64,000 nucleotides of DNA. It comes from Gemmatales bacterium. Its GTDB lineage: Bacteria > Planctomycetota > Planctomycetia > Gemmatales > Gemmataceae. How positions within the stretch are numbered: the first letter of the stretch is position 1; every line of letters starts with the position of its first letter. The stretch lies in NCBI GenBank assembly GCA_026004675.1, contig BPJP01000005.1:124001-188000 (forward strand), written 5' to 3'. Of this stretch, positions 18,624-28,700 are shown piece after piece. Position numbers and translations under genes: made by a program. The notes under the pieces are model-generated. The model was not told where the DNA came from, did not search any database, and saw only the letters and a list, made by a program, of their open reading frames with translations.

Positions 18624-19586
18624 CTATTGGCGTGAGAGAAGTTTCGCGAGTTCACGTAGATCGAGATTTCCGCCGGAAAGGATGCCGACCACGGTTTTGC
18701 CTTGCAGCCGGTGTTTGATCTTGAACGCCGCCGCTGTCGCTGCCGCGCCGGCGCCTTCGGCCAGATTGTGTGTCACTTGCAATAACAGCAGGATGGCTTC
18801 TCGCAATTCGTCGTCTGTGACCAGAATCATATCGCGGACGTATTGTCGCATGATGCTCAAAGTCAAGCTCGCCGGTACACGTGTGGCCAAACCTTCGGCG
18901 AAGGTCGTCGGCGTGTCGGTTTTCACAATCCTTCCTTGACGCCATGACAAGGTAACGGCGGGAGCCACTTCTGATTGCACCCCGATGATCTCCGTAGCGG
19001 GCGATCGGCAGGCCGCGACGAGACTGGTTCCGCAGATTCCGCTTCCCAAACCGACCGGCACGAGGATCGCGTCCGGATTGGGCAACTGGTCGAAGATTTC
19101 CAGCGCCAGGCTGCCGACGCCCGCGATCAAGTCGGGTTCATTGGCTGAATGCACGTAGCGTAATCCTTCGCGCCGGCAGATAGTTTCGCAATGTTCGCGG
19201 GCTTCGTCGAAGTCCTTGCCGTACTCGATCAGCTCCGCGCCGCGAGAGCGCATGGCGGCGTTTTTGTCGGGGTTATTGTTTTTGGGGACGACAAGGACGC
19301 AGCGAACGCCGAAAAGACGGCAGGCGTAGGCGAGCGATTGCCCGTGGTTGCCGGTGGTACAACCGATGATGCCCCGTTTTTTTTCTTCCGGCGTTAACCG
19401 CGAGACGAGGTTGATGCCGCCGCGAACTTTGAAAGCAGTTGTCGGCGTGTGGTTCTCGTGCTTGAGGTAATAACGGCAGCCAAGCATTTCCGAGAGGGCT
19501 GGCCATTCGATCAAGGGGGTCGGCAGCAGGTGCTGATGGACGATCTTGGCCGCGGCGACGATATCGTCGTAGTCAGGCGGTTTCAT
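18624..19586 (-). CDS. Serine/threonine dehydratase-like PLP enzyme
   Basis: A 320-residue fold-type II pyridoxal-phosphate enzyme of the threonine/serine dehydratase and serine racemase group, without the C-terminal ACT domain of biosynthetic IlvA. The Schiff-base Lys is in TTAFKVRGGINLVSR, TTGNHGQSLAYA is the phosphate/carboxylate loop, VPVGLGSGICG the PLP phosphate cradle and SGGNLDLREL the C-terminal motif. It could deaminate threonine to 2-oxobutyrate, which would feed isoleucine synthesis, but serine or another amino acid is equally possible. It starts 27 bases after the propeller gene, so the two are probably one transcript. Confidence 0.87.
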   Translation of the reverse strand: MKPPDYDDIVAAAKIVHQHLLPTPLIEWPALSEMLGCRYYLKHENHTPTTAFKVRGGINLVSRLTPEEKKRGIIGCTTGNHGQSLAYACRLFGVRCVLVVPKNNNPDKNAAMRSRGAELIEYGKDFDEAREHCETICRREGLRYVHSANEPDLIAGVGSLALEIFDQLPNPDAILVPVGLGSGICGTSLVAACRSPATEIIGVQSEVAPAVTLSWRQGRIVKTDTPTTFAEGLATRVPASLTLSIMRQYVRDMILVTDDELREAILLLLQVTHNLAEGAGAAATAAAFKIKHRLQGKTVVGILSGGNLDLRELAKLLSRQ

Positions 19587-19613
19587 CGTTTGGCTCGAAC
19601 GATTCGCAGCCGC

Positions 19614-20891
19614 CTATCTGCCGATGCACAACAGATGCCTGGCGGTGCGGAAGTACCATCGGCCATCAACCAGCGCAGGCGAAGCCAACGTCGTCTCGTG
19701 CAAGCGGTTGACACGCAGAAGCTCGAATTTCGGTCCGGCTTTGAGGACGAAGGTATCGCCGCTGTCATTGGTGCAGAAAACCTTGCCGTCGACTCCGATC
19801 AATGAAGCCGAGAACCCGTGTTTCACCGCGCTGCCGAGGCGTTCGCGCCATTGCAACTTGCCGGTTTTGGCGTCAAAACAACTGACGACGCTGACGATGT
19901 CATTGACCATATAGAGATACTCGCCGTAAAGCAACGGGGAAGGAATGAAAGGGGAGCCTTTCAGCGTGCGCCAAACGACATTGCTGTCGGTCACGTCTCC
20001 GCTGCCGCCAGGAAGGATCGCCAGAGTTGGACCGACCCGTCCGGAACAGCAATAGACCATGCCATGACCGACGACCGGCGTAGGCGTCACTTCGTACAGG
20101 TTGCCGCTGCATGTCCACAGCACTTTGCCGGTCTGGGGATCGTAGGAATAGACAGTATTTTGGCTGCTGACAATGATTTCATCGTGGTCGCCGACTCTGA
20201 TGGCGATCGGCGAGCCCCACCCGACTTTTTCCTTGCGGGGCGTTTTCCAGCGAACCTTGCCGGTCGTTTTATCGAGTGCGATCACGAACGAACCAGACGG
20301 TCCACGATGGTCCTGATAAAGGATGACCCTATCGCGATAAAGCAAAGGGGAGCAGGCCACGCCATGCAAGGGATCGAGGACGCCTAGCGAGCGATGCCAG
20401 ACTTTCTTGCCCTCGAGATCGACGCATAAAACGCCGTGGTTGCCGAAATAGGCATAAATGTGTTTGCCATCGGTGGCGGGCGTTCCGGAAGCGAAGCCGT
20501 TCTTCTTTTGTGTCGTTTCGGGATTGGCTTGAGGGGCGAAAGTCTGCCACAGCAGTTTGCCGTTGGTGCGATCGAATGCGATGATCGCACGGCGTTTGCC
20601 CTGATCGTAGGCGGTCGTCAGGAAAATACGGTCTTTAAAGACGATTGGCGACGAATTGCCCTGACCGGGAACTTCGACTTTCCACAAGACGTTTTCGGTA
20701 TTGGACCAGCGATCGGGATAGTTGCCGTCGGCGACGACGCCTTGCCCACTCGGTCCTCGCCAGCGCGGCCAGAACTTCGCGGTTTCGGCTGGAGGTGGGA
20801 CCATGGATACAGTCTGTTTCTCCTCGGCCTCGGCGAAACGGACCGCAAAAGACACCAGACATCCACAAGCAATCAGCAGGCAACGCGTCAT
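19614..20891 (-). CDS. Secreted PQQ-type beta-propeller protein
   Basis: A 425-residue exported protein (signal peptide CLLIACGCLVSFAVRFAEA) made of repeated propeller blades of the PQQ_2/BamB type. Repeats are seen as AFDRTNGKLLWQT, CVDLEGKKVWHRS, ALDKTTGKVRWKT, SYDPQTGKVLWTC and CFDAKTGKLQWRE. The N-terminus after the signal carries WPRWRGPSGQGVVAD, a hallmark of planctomycete members. No quinoprotein catalytic residues or Cys-Cys pair were recognised, so this is more likely a structural or binding protein than a dehydrogenase. It is 89 bases downstream of the subtilase and 27 bases upstream of the dehydratase. Confidence 0.87.
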   Translation of the reverse strand: MTRCLLIACGCLVSFAVRFAEAEEKQTVSMVPPPAETAKFWPRWRGPSGQGVVADGNYPDRWSNTENVLWKVEVPGQGNSSPIVFKDRIFLTTAYDQGKRRAIIAFDRTNGKLLWQTFAPQANPETTQKKNGFASGTPATDGKHIYAYFGNHGVLCVDLEGKKVWHRSLGVLDPLHGVACSPLLYRDRVILYQDHRGPSGSFVIALDKTTGKVRWKTPRKEKVGWGSPIAIRVGDHDEIIVSSQNTVYSYDPQTGKVLWTCSGNLYEVTPTPVVGHGMVYCCSGRVGPTLAILPGGSGDVTDSNVVWRTLKGSPFIPSPLLYGEYLYMVNDIVSVVSCFDAKTGKLQWRERLGSAVKHGFSASLIGVDGKVFCTNDSGDTFVLKAGPKFELLRVNRLHETTLASPALVDGRWYFRTARHLLCIGR

Positions 20892-20980
20892 GGGGGTCAG
20901 TCCTCGGATCGTGGAAAGAACTTGAAGCGAACACAGGCTTCAGCCCAGAAGGCATTGCCGTCGTTGCGAAACGACTGTTG

Positions 20981-22267
20981 TCAGTTTGCTTTTCGACTGA
21001 CAAGCGGTGGCAAGACGATGGCACCATAGCCGGTCTCATAATCGTGACCTTGGGGTCCGAGATCGACGGCAGCCGAACGTAACGCGGCAAGCACCTGGGC
21101 GGCATTGAGATGAGGATACTTGGACCAGAACAATGCTGCAAGCCCCGCGGCTTGAGGAGCCGCCGCCGATGTTCCGCCAAACGGCCGATCGCGCCACAAG
21201 CTCGGGAAGGGAACCAGCGCGACGAAATCCGGTTTTCGACAGAAAGGCGAACCACACGAACTGTATGTCGCGCGACGGCCACTCTCATCGATCGCGCCAA
21301 CCGCCTGGACTGCTTCGCCGTCGCCGGGGAAAGCAATGCTTCCCTGAGCAGTGGCAATTCCGAGGCCACCACCAAGAACTACGGTGTGAAATCGTCCCCC
21401 TTTGCCTCGCCGCAGTTTCACTTCCAGGCTGTAGCTATGGTTGTCGTCCGGCTCGAAATGCAACACACGGCACGACCGGTCGTTACCATGATAAGCAAAG
21501 CACTGGCCGACACGTTTTCCCTCATCGTCGCTCACTTCCAAGTCGTAATCGGAATCATCATTCCAATAAAGTTCCACCGAGACTCGTCCAGATCCCCATG
21601 GAGAGACTGGGTTCCGGGTTCGCCCGATGCGCCATTGGTGCCGATTGTGGTCGTCCGGACGGAAATCGCCAAACCAGTGCCGTTGGGCCGTGTTGCCGGC
21701 GCTGGCAAAAAAGAGCATGTCCCCTGGATGGTGACCTGATCCGACAATTTTTTTCAGTTCTTGATGAATGGCGCCGCCGCCGTCACCGTCGCTCCAACTG
21801 GGCATGATGATCGAGCAGGTAACGATGCGGACGCCAGCTTCACGAGCATAGCGAAGCGCTTGCAAGAACCGATCGGGATAGGCAGTATCCCATGTGATCA
21901 GGAAAAGCTCAGCTTTTGGAGCAATGGCATGGACGATTTCGCCGCAGAGGATGCCGTGCTGACTGTCGCGGGCATCGAATTGACCGTCACGGCGAAAGGA
22001 GGCGGTTACCACCCGGTCGGGGAGCGCGCGGCCCAAATGTTCGGCATAGCCGCGAAAACCGGTATCCAGCACGGCGACTTTGATCCCCTCTCCACGGACG
22101 CCGGACCGATGCCATTGCGGAACATGCAGTCGACCGAGAAGACGAGCGCGTTCGCGTTCGATCAGCGGCGTCGGTTCGGCCGGAGCAGAACGATTCAGAA
22201 ACAGGACGGAGAGCGACGAAAGCAACAAGCACGCGGCGCGTGCGCAGCGTCCAAGGTGTCGATTCAT
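20981..22267 (-). CDS. Subtilisin-family (S8) serine peptidase, secreted
   Basis: A 428-residue exported protease. The ATG at 22267 begins a signal peptide (AACLLLSSLSVLFLNRSAPA). The catalytic triad is visible: Asp in IKVAVLDTGFRG, His in DSQHGILCGEIVHAIAP and Ser in FGGTSAAAPQAAGLAALF. The oxyanion Asn is in FFASAGNTAQRHW. Between His/Asn and Ser lies an inserted beta-rich segment (SVELYWNDDSDYDLEVSDDE) resembling the jelly-roll inserts of secreted subtilases. No propeptide inhibitor domain was recognised. First gene of the leftward run that continues with the propeller protein and the dehydratase. Confidence 0.9.
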   Translation of the reverse strand: MNRHLGRCARAACLLLSSLSVLFLNRSAPAEPTPLIERERARLLGRLHVPQWHRSGVRGEGIKVAVLDTGFRGYAEHLGRALPDRVVTASFRRDGQFDARDSQHGILCGEIVHAIAPKAELFLITWDTAYPDRFLQALRYAREAGVRIVTCSIIMPSWSDGDGGGAIHQELKKIVGSGHHPGDMLFFASAGNTAQRHWFGDFRPDDHNRHQWRIGRTRNPVSPWGSGRVSVELYWNDDSDYDLEVSDDEGKRVGQCFAYHGNDRSCRVLHFEPDDNHSYSLEVKLRRGKGGRFHTVVLGGGLGIATAQGSIAFPGDGEAVQAVGAIDESGRRATYSSCGSPFCRKPDFVALVPFPSLWRDRPFGGTSAAAPQAAGLAALFWSKYPHLNAAQVLAALRSAAVDLGPQGHDYETGYGAIVLPPLVSRKAN

Positions 22268-22513
22268 GCTGTGAGCCAGGCGGTGAGTTGGCGAAGAAAC
22301 ACTCCAACCAGCCGGACGAGAGCTGCTTGCCGTCGGCTGGATCCGCAAGAAATCGGCGGGCCCTCCTGGCAGCCGGCGTTCGCTAGCAATTGTGCGCGCG
22401 CCCGACCGCGTTGAAGCGGCGGGAGCTTCATTTTATGCAAGAAACGGAAGACTGAAACGCAGAGCAGCCGATGTTTTCCTTACGACGTGCGCTGTAAAAG
22501 ACGCACGTTCTTC

Positions 22514-22723
22514 CTACTCTGCAGAACCGGCAAAGTAATATCGTCTCACGCCAGCGCATTCGGTGGGAACATTCCTCCCACCTCGTTTTTCCAACGAGCG
22601 TTTTACGCGAAGATCCCACAAGGGGATCGGCTGCAAGGCGGACGTTCTACCTGAGTTATTCGGGCCAATGAAAACAACCCGCTCGCCAAGCTCCATATCT
22701 GTTTCGGTGAAAAGCTTGACGTT
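22514..22723 (-). pseudogene. Remnant of an AAA/ABC-type ATPase (N-terminal fragment)
   Basis: A short reading of about 70 codons carries an intact P-loop, ELGERVVFIGPNNSGRTSALQ, followed by PLWDLRVKRSLEKRGGRNVP. This is the N-terminus of AAA ATPases of the OLD-nuclease or SMC-like type, where the family text is GPNNSGKTSAL. The frame is closed upstream by a stop at 22724 and downstream after 60 residues, and no Walker B or rest of the ATPase is found nearby. The stretch 22268-22901 holds only this fragment. It is probably a decayed defence- or mobile-element gene. Confidence 0.6.
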
Positions 22724-22901
22724 TTACAGCGTCAATCCGGTCAGCACAGCTACCTCTCAAGTTCGATTGCCTGAACTTTTCGGCTGTCGATGGCAGGTAA
22801 CCCGGAAGACTAAGCCTTCGAGAAAGGGTCATCGTCTGATGGATCGGCAGTGCTCGGCGAGCGGGTTTGCGACGAGCGTGGACCGCATGGAGCAAAACGG
22901 T

Positions 22902-23993
22902 TCAGTAGACGTCGCCTTCGACGGCCGCCGAAGGCCCGCCACCGGCCGCCTCGCCTTCGTAGCGGTAATGCCAGTATTCCGCAGCACGCATCTGCTCGAA
23001 GTCTTCGGGTTTGAGGCCATACCGGCTATACCACGGCGTCGCTTTGAGCACCAATTCGTGGACTTGTTGCACGCGCTTGGCCGCTTCTTCCTTGGCGAAT
23101 TTTTCACGCCCCGCCTGACCGTCTTGCTGGAAGAATTCTTTCCAGAAAGCCCGACCACCAAGCACGCCGCTGGCTCCCAGGCTCATTGCCATCTCCACCT
23201 GCTTTTTGTAATCCGGGAAATCGACGCCCGCACTTAGGAGAACCCATGGCCTTTCCGACGCCCGGTCGAGAGCTTTGATGTTGTCTTCCAGCTCCTTGTC
23301 GCTTTCGCGGCCAAGCGTTCCTGGGAATTCGGCTTTGTAAACATCGCAGAATCGGCTAAGCTGTCGGGCACTCTCGATCACCGTCTGCGGTTTGCGATCG
23401 AGGTAGCTTTTCGAATCCTTCTTCTCCCCGTCCATCGGGAAACCGACACATTCCAACAACATCAAAATGTCGTGCTTTTGGCACTCGCGGTAAACGTGCT
23501 GCACGAGCTGGAACTGATGCTCGGCACTATCGGCTTCGGTCGGCTCGAATTGAGCGAGCAATTTGACGGCATCCGCCCCCATGCGTTTGATCTTCTGCAC
23601 GCTCCAGCCAGGCTCCACGGCACCCAGCGTTCCACCGCGGGCATTCTTCTTGCCTCCCGATTTTTCAACACGGATCAATAGCCCCGTCTTCGCCGGAATG
23701 GAGCCGCTCGCCAGTGCGTTCCACGCACCATAGTAGGCATCGATCAACAATCCGCTGGCATAAGGCGCTAAAGCGCGAGCCAACGTCACTTTGGCTTCCA
23801 CCACTTCACTGTATGTCGGCTCCCGACTTTCCCCCTTTGCTTTCAGGCTTTCCTTGATCATGCTGATCATCGAACTGTTTTGATCAAGGGCGACCATCGT
23901 CAGGGTACCGTTAGGGTTGCTGATACGTTGCAAACCCCGGAATTTGCCGGGTGTCAGGTTCAAGCCCAACAGACGCGTTACACTTTGAAACAT
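22902..23993 (-). CDS. LacD-like tagatose-1,6-bisphosphate aldolase
   Basis: A 363-residue class I aldolase of the LacD/DeoC-like group, which splits tagatose-1,6-bisphosphate into dihydroxyacetone phosphate and glyceraldehyde-3-phosphate. Seen are LTMVALDQNSSMISMI at the first barrel strand, YASGLLIDAYYG, MGADAVKLLAQFEP, the Schiff-base Lys region CDVYKAEFPG and the phosphate-binding end WVLLSAGVDFPDYKKQVEMA with GASGVLGGRAFWKE. The last 20 residues are Gly/Ala-rich. No other tagatose-pathway gene is near, so a different ketose phosphate may be the substrate. Confidence 0.85.
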   Translation of the reverse strand: MFQSVTRLLGLNLTPGKFRGLQRISNPNGTLTMVALDQNSSMISMIKESLKAKGESREPTYSEVVEAKVTLARALAPYASGLLIDAYYGAWNALASGSIPAKTGLLIRVEKSGGKKNARGGTLGAVEPGWSVQKIKRMGADAVKLLAQFEPTEADSAEHQFQLVQHVYRECQKHDILMLLECVGFPMDGEKKDSKSYLDRKPQTVIESARQLSRFCDVYKAEFPGTLGRESDKELEDNIKALDRASERPWVLLSAGVDFPDYKKQVEMAMSLGASGVLGGRAFWKEFFQQDGQAGREKFAKEEAAKRVQQVHELVLKATPWYSRYGLKPEDFEQMRAAEYWHYRYEGEAAGGGPSAAVEGDVY

Positions 23994-24256
23994 TCCGATT
24001 ACCTCGCTTTCATCAGAGAGGGCTGGCGTCAGGGTGAAAGGAGAACAGACGCTATGATTCTAGGTATCGAAGCGGCGAAAGCAAGCGGGACGCCTTTTCT
24101 CCACTCGCCGCCTGCTCAGTTCACTTCGGCTCGTCAGACGTTGTCCACTGGAGAACGACAGTGCCATTGTTTTGCGAACCTTTCCGGTGACAAAACGCCA
24201 GGATACAATTCAGGCGTTCCGGGAACTCGGAAAAATGCATTCGAAGGGCATGATTG

Positions 24257-24853
24257 ATGGCTCCCATTCGCCTTGCGGTTTTGATCAGCGGCAGCGGCAC
24301 GACATTGCAAAACTTGATCGACCGCATCCGGGCTGGGCAGCTACAAGCCGAGATCGTGCTGGTCGTCTCGAGCAATCCGAAAGCATACGGCATCGAACGT
24401 GCCCGAAAAGCCGGACTGCCAGTCGAGGTGGTGACCCGGAAGGAAGCGGGGTCCGACGAGGAATTCAGTCGGCGGATTTTCGAACACATCCGCCGGGCGG
24501 ATGTCGAATTGGTTTGCATGGCTGGCTTCTTGAAGCTGCTGCTTATTCCTCCAGATTATGACAGGCGCGTGATGAATATTCATCCCGCTCTGATCCCGGC
24601 GTTTAGCGGCAAAGGTTTCTACGGTGACCGCGTTCATCAGGCGGTACTCGCCCAAGGCGTGAAGGTCACTGGGTGTACGGTCCACTTCGCCGACAACGAA
24701 TACGATCATGGCCCGATCATTCTGCAGAAGGCGGTGCCTGTGCTGGAAAATGATACTGTGGAGACCTTGAGGAAGAGGGTCTTCGAAGCCGAATGCGAAG
24801 CCTACCCCGAGGCGATCCGCTGGTTTGCCGCCAACAAACGCCAGCCCAAATGA
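24257..24853 (+). CDS. purN: Phosphoribosylglycinamide formyltransferase
   Basis: A 198-residue enzyme of purine synthesis that transfers a formyl group from 10-formyltetrahydrofolate to GAR. RLAVLISGSGTTLQNLID is the GAR-binding N-terminus, AGFLKLLLIPPDY the folate site, NIHPALIPAF contains the catalytic Asn and His, and TGCTVHFADNEYDHGPII the catalytic Asp. The sequence Ser-Gly-Lys-Gly-Phe-Tyr-Gly after the Asn-His motif replaces the common FxGxHAH text, as in planctomycete and other distant members. The ATG at 24257 is preferred to a TTG just upstream; AAGGGC precedes it. Confidence 0.92.
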   Translation: MAPIRLAVLISGSGTTLQNLIDRIRAGQLQAEIVLVVSSNPKAYGIERARKAGLPVEVVTRKEAGSDEEFSRRIFEHIRRADVELVCMAGFLKLLLIPPDYDRRVMNIHPALIPAFSGKGFYGDRVHQAVLAQGVKVTGCTVHFADNEYDHGPIILQKAVPVLENDTVETLRKRVFEAECEAYPEAIRWFAANKRQPK

Positions 24854-24886
24854 ACCATCGACTTTCAGCCGAGAGGGGGAGCGCGC

Positions 24887-25669
24887 ATGTCGTTTGCCGA
24901 TCGTATAGCATTCATCACTGGGGCATCCAGCGGCATCGGGTGGGAAGTGGCGAAAGAACTCGCACGGCAGGGTTGCAAAGTCGGCCTGGTTGCCCGGAGG
25001 CAAGAAGCACTTGAAAAGTTGGCCGACGAAATCGCGACCCACGGAGGCGTCGCCGCTTCGGCGCCAGCGGATGTGTCCGACCGCAAGCAAGTCCAGTCAG
25101 CCTTTCGCGAGCTGGCCGACCGTCTCGGTCCGTGCGATCTGTTGGTTGCCAACGCGGGCGTCGGTGTGCCCAGTTTCATCGAACCGTTCAACATTGCCGA
25201 CGTTGAGCGTATGATCCGGGTCAATTTATTTGGCGTGATCTATGCGGTTGAAGCCGTCCTGCCAGCGATGTTGCGACGGGGTAGTGGGCATCTGGCAGCC
25301 GTTTCCAGTCTGGCGGCTTATAAAGGATTGCCCGTCGAATCGGGCTACTGCGCGAGCAAAGCGGCGGTCAACACTTACATGGAAAGCTTGCGGATTCAAT
25401 TGCGTTATCGAGGCATTCACGTCACCACGATTTGTCCCGGTTTTGTGCGGACACCCATGACCGAGGTCAACCAATTTCACATGCCTTGGCTCATGGAAGC
25501 TGACGAAGCCGCGCGACGAATCGTACGCGCCTTGGCACGACGCAAAAAAGTCTACAATTTTCCTTGGCAAACAACGCTTTTGATGAAGGTCACCCGCTGG
25601 CTTCCCGACTGGGTGATCGCTCAGGCGATGGCCGGCTACGACAAGTCCCTGCCGCGCCCCGGCGCCTGA
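24887..25669 (+). CDS. Short-chain dehydrogenase/reductase
   Basis: A 260-residue classical SDR. TGASSGIGWEVAKELA is the cofactor loop, LVANAGVGVP the structural Asn motif, AAVSSLAAYKG gives the catalytic Ser and SGYCASKAAVNTYMESLR the Tyr-Lys pair. CPGFVRTPMTE is the usual C-terminal loop. A C-terminal segment rich in Arg/Trp could contact membranes, as in SDRs acting on lipid-like substrates. It begins 33 bases after purN, behind GAGAGGGGGAGC, and is probably cotranscribed; the metabolic link is not evident. Confidence 0.88.
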   Translation: MSFADRIAFITGASSGIGWEVAKELARQGCKVGLVARRQEALEKLADEIATHGGVAASAPADVSDRKQVQSAFRELADRLGPCDLLVANAGVGVPSFIEPFNIADVERMIRVNLFGVIYAVEAVLPAMLRRGSGHLAAVSSLAAYKGLPVESGYCASKAAVNTYMESLRIQLRYRGIHVTTICPGFVRTPMTEVNQFHMPWLMEADEAARRIVRALARRKKVYNFPWQTTLLMKVTRWLPDWVIAQAMAGYDKSLPRPGA

Positions 25670-25711
25670 TCAAGGTGCAACGTTAACGCCGACAGGTTCA
25701 TGTTTCCGGCG

Positions 25712-25753
25712 TCGAAAAAAGAATGCCCGGCCAACTGGAATAGCTGGCCGGGC
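25712..25753 (-). terminator. Rho-independent terminator of the alpha-2-macroglobulin gene
   Basis: On the minus strand the stem GCCCGGCCA / TGGCCGGGC (25753 to 25725) with a short loop is followed by ATTC and six T. It lies 28 bases past the stop of the macroglobulin gene. The hairpin may also end the convergent purN-SDR transcript, although no T run follows on that strand. Confidence 0.85.
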
Positions 25754-25780
25754 AGATACGATCGATCCGGGACCATTCAA

Positions 25781-28700
25781 CTAATCTTCGATGATCAGTT
25801 TGATCTCGTCCGAGTTGCCTTTGAGTTCCGGGGCGTACATCGCGTAGCCTCGGGTCGGCAAAGCGCTGAACTTGCCCGGAATCTCGGCGCGCAGGCGATA
25901 GCTGACGCTGTGTTTGCCTCGGGCCAGCTGGCGGACGAAGAAGCAGACGCGGTCGTCACGCAATTCCATGTAGGCGCCCAGATCGTTGGCGTTGTAACCG
26001 CTGCGGACCAGCATCGGCTCGAAGCCGGCTGCCTTGGGATCCTCGAAGATCAGGTACTCGTAGTCGTTCTTGCTGTCGATTTCCAGTTCGACTTCCACGA
26101 GATCGCCGCTCTTCAGCTCGGCCCAGTTCTTTAGCTCCGTCCGCTCGTACTTTTCGATCTTCTGATCGAGAGCCTGGCCGCGCGAACCGGTCACTTTGAT
26201 CTTCTTGTCGACCCGGGTCAGCTTGTAGTATTTGCGGTTGACTTTCACTTCGAGTCCGGCCTTGGTGATGAAATCCTCGAGCGTGAAGTTGGTGACATAG
26301 GCGTTGAAGTAGACCGGCCCTTTCCCTTTGCGTTTGATTTCGAGTTTGTGCTTGCCCGATTCGACGGCGTCGCCGATGAGCACGAACTTGTTTTCGAAAG
26401 TGAAGAGGTTCTTGGAGTCGATCTTGACTTCCTTCTGCTTTTTGCCGTCGAGCCAGACTTCGACGGTCATGTCGGGTTTGTCCTCGCCGCTGGCCACGAT
26501 GTAGTCGGCCATGGCTTCGATGCAGACGGCGGTATCGCGTGTGCTGTTCCAATAGGTGGCGTGCTTGCGGTTGTTGAGCAGGTATTTGACCAGCCGAGAA
26601 GCCTTGCGGTCTTTCGGGTTGGTTTTGGCCAGGAGCTTGAGATAGTAGCCGTTGGCCTCGATTTCGCTGCCATACCAGTACCACCAATAGTTGTCGGCAG
26701 GAAGCCGAAGGTACGCCGTCTGGTTCTCGTCGTCTTCCACAACATATTGCTCGATATTGCGGAGGATCATAGCGAGCTTGTCTTTCTGCTGCATCTTATG
26801 CAGGGCCAGACCGAACATGGCTTTGGCATAGACCGCCAGTTTGGTGCGATCGCGATAGAGGAAATCGCGCATCTCGGCATTGTCGATGTGGGCATCGACC
26901 AGGACCATGTAGACGAAGGCGTCGAGATTGTCCGCGTGCTCTTTCCAGGGTTGAATCTTGTTTGGAGCATTCTTGATCCTTCGGACCTGTTCGTTCTGGT
27001 AGTTGCGCAGCCATTGGATGCCACGTTCGAGCATGTTGGGAGGCAGGGTGATGTCGTTGGCGACCGCGACCTGCAAGCCGTGGACGACAACGGCAGTGGT
27101 ATGCGGGTAGGAGCGTTCGCCCCAGCCAGAGAACCAACCCCACCCGCCGTCGGAGACCTGCATGCTGGCCAGCCGATTGACGCCTGCCTGAGCCATGCGG
27201 CGAACTTCTTCTTCGTTGAAGACTGGATTGCGTTCGTAGCGTTTCCAGCCTTTGGCACGCTCTTTATCCTCGCCGATTTCCTGGGCGTTGAGGTTGGTCC
27301 GCTTGTTTTCAATCTCTTTCAAGTCGAGATTCATCCGCTGCAGGATTCGCAGGGTGATAACCGTAGGCAAGAAGCGGTTGAGTGTCTGCTCGGTGCAGCC
27401 GTAGGGGTAATCGACCAGGTAAGGAAGTGCATCGACCATGGCGCCGGCCAGTGTCGGCGAATAGCGAACTTCCAACCTGGATTGGTTGATGCGACGTTCC
27501 TCAGGAACGGTATAGACGACCACGGCGGAGTCGTTATCCGGTCGAATCACGCCGGAGTAGGAGTCCATCTTGAGGATACCGTGTACGTAGGCAGGAAACC
27601 GCATTTCCATAGCGTCCGATTCTTCGTCGGAAATCGCTTTCATGCGGACCAGTGCTTCCCCTTCGTTTTCGACGCGGACGCGCCAATCGATCCGTTTTTC
27701 GCCGTTGGCGGGGATGGTCACGCGGTGCACGCGTTTGTCGAGAGGGAAGAGGACGCCATCATTGACCTCGAGGCTGACGGTCACTTCTTTGTCGGACTTG
27801 AGATAGTTGTGGACATTGGCGGAGAGAACGACTTCGTCCTTCTGGACGAAGAAGCGGGGTGCCTGCAACCGGACGAGCAGGTTTTTCTTGGTGACGACTT
27901 CCGCTTCACCGTGTCCGACTTTGGTGCCGTGTCCCATGGCCCAGGCTTTGACTTTCCAGCCGGTGAGGTTTTCGGGCATCTTGAAGGTGACTTCGGTGAT
28001 GCCGTTTTGATCGGTGGTCAAGTTGGCCGACCAGAAAGCGGTGTCGGCGAAGTTTTTGCGCACCACTGGTTCGATCCCAGGAGGTTGGTCTTGCCCGCCG
28101 GCTTGCTGTTCCTGGACTTCCTTGAGGATTCCACGCTTGGCGGCCATCGGTGCTGCCGGTGGTGGGGCGTTTCCAGCTTTGCCAAATCCCTGAGCCGCGG
28201 CATCATTGAGAGGGGCGTCATCCCGCGCCGCGCGGTTGCGGTTTTCCTTCTGGTCAAATTCCAATTCGTCAGCGACCTGTTCACCGAAGACGCCGAGATT
28301 TTGCATGGGGGTTTCATTCGGGCGAACGAGATTGCCTGAGCCACGATTGAGGCTGGAATAGGTTCGGCTGTAATGATGTCGCCGCCATTTCCAGAAGAAC
28401 GCCTTGATTTCCGGGACGTTGCTGCCGCCGGAAATGTACTCCACGCTCTTGTCGTAGACCGACAACACGACCGAGCCGACGAATGGGTTGCCGGCGGCGT
28501 CGGTCAATTTCACTTTGACCGTTGCCTGTTGTCCCGGCTTGTACTCCTTGAGGGAGGGGACCACGTCGACGTTGAGGATGCGCTTTTCCGGAGGCACGAC
28601 AACTTCGCGTGTTTCGGTGTGGACTTTGGCGTCGGCGATGGTCATTGCTTCGATGAAGAAGTTGGGCATGTCGCGTTGGACGACAGCGATTTCTTCTTCG

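Noticed and set aside
26348..28339. Open frame of 663 codons on the plus strand
   Set aside because: It lies wholly antisense to the alpha-2-macroglobulin gene, has no family motifs, and reflects the codon bias of that gene.
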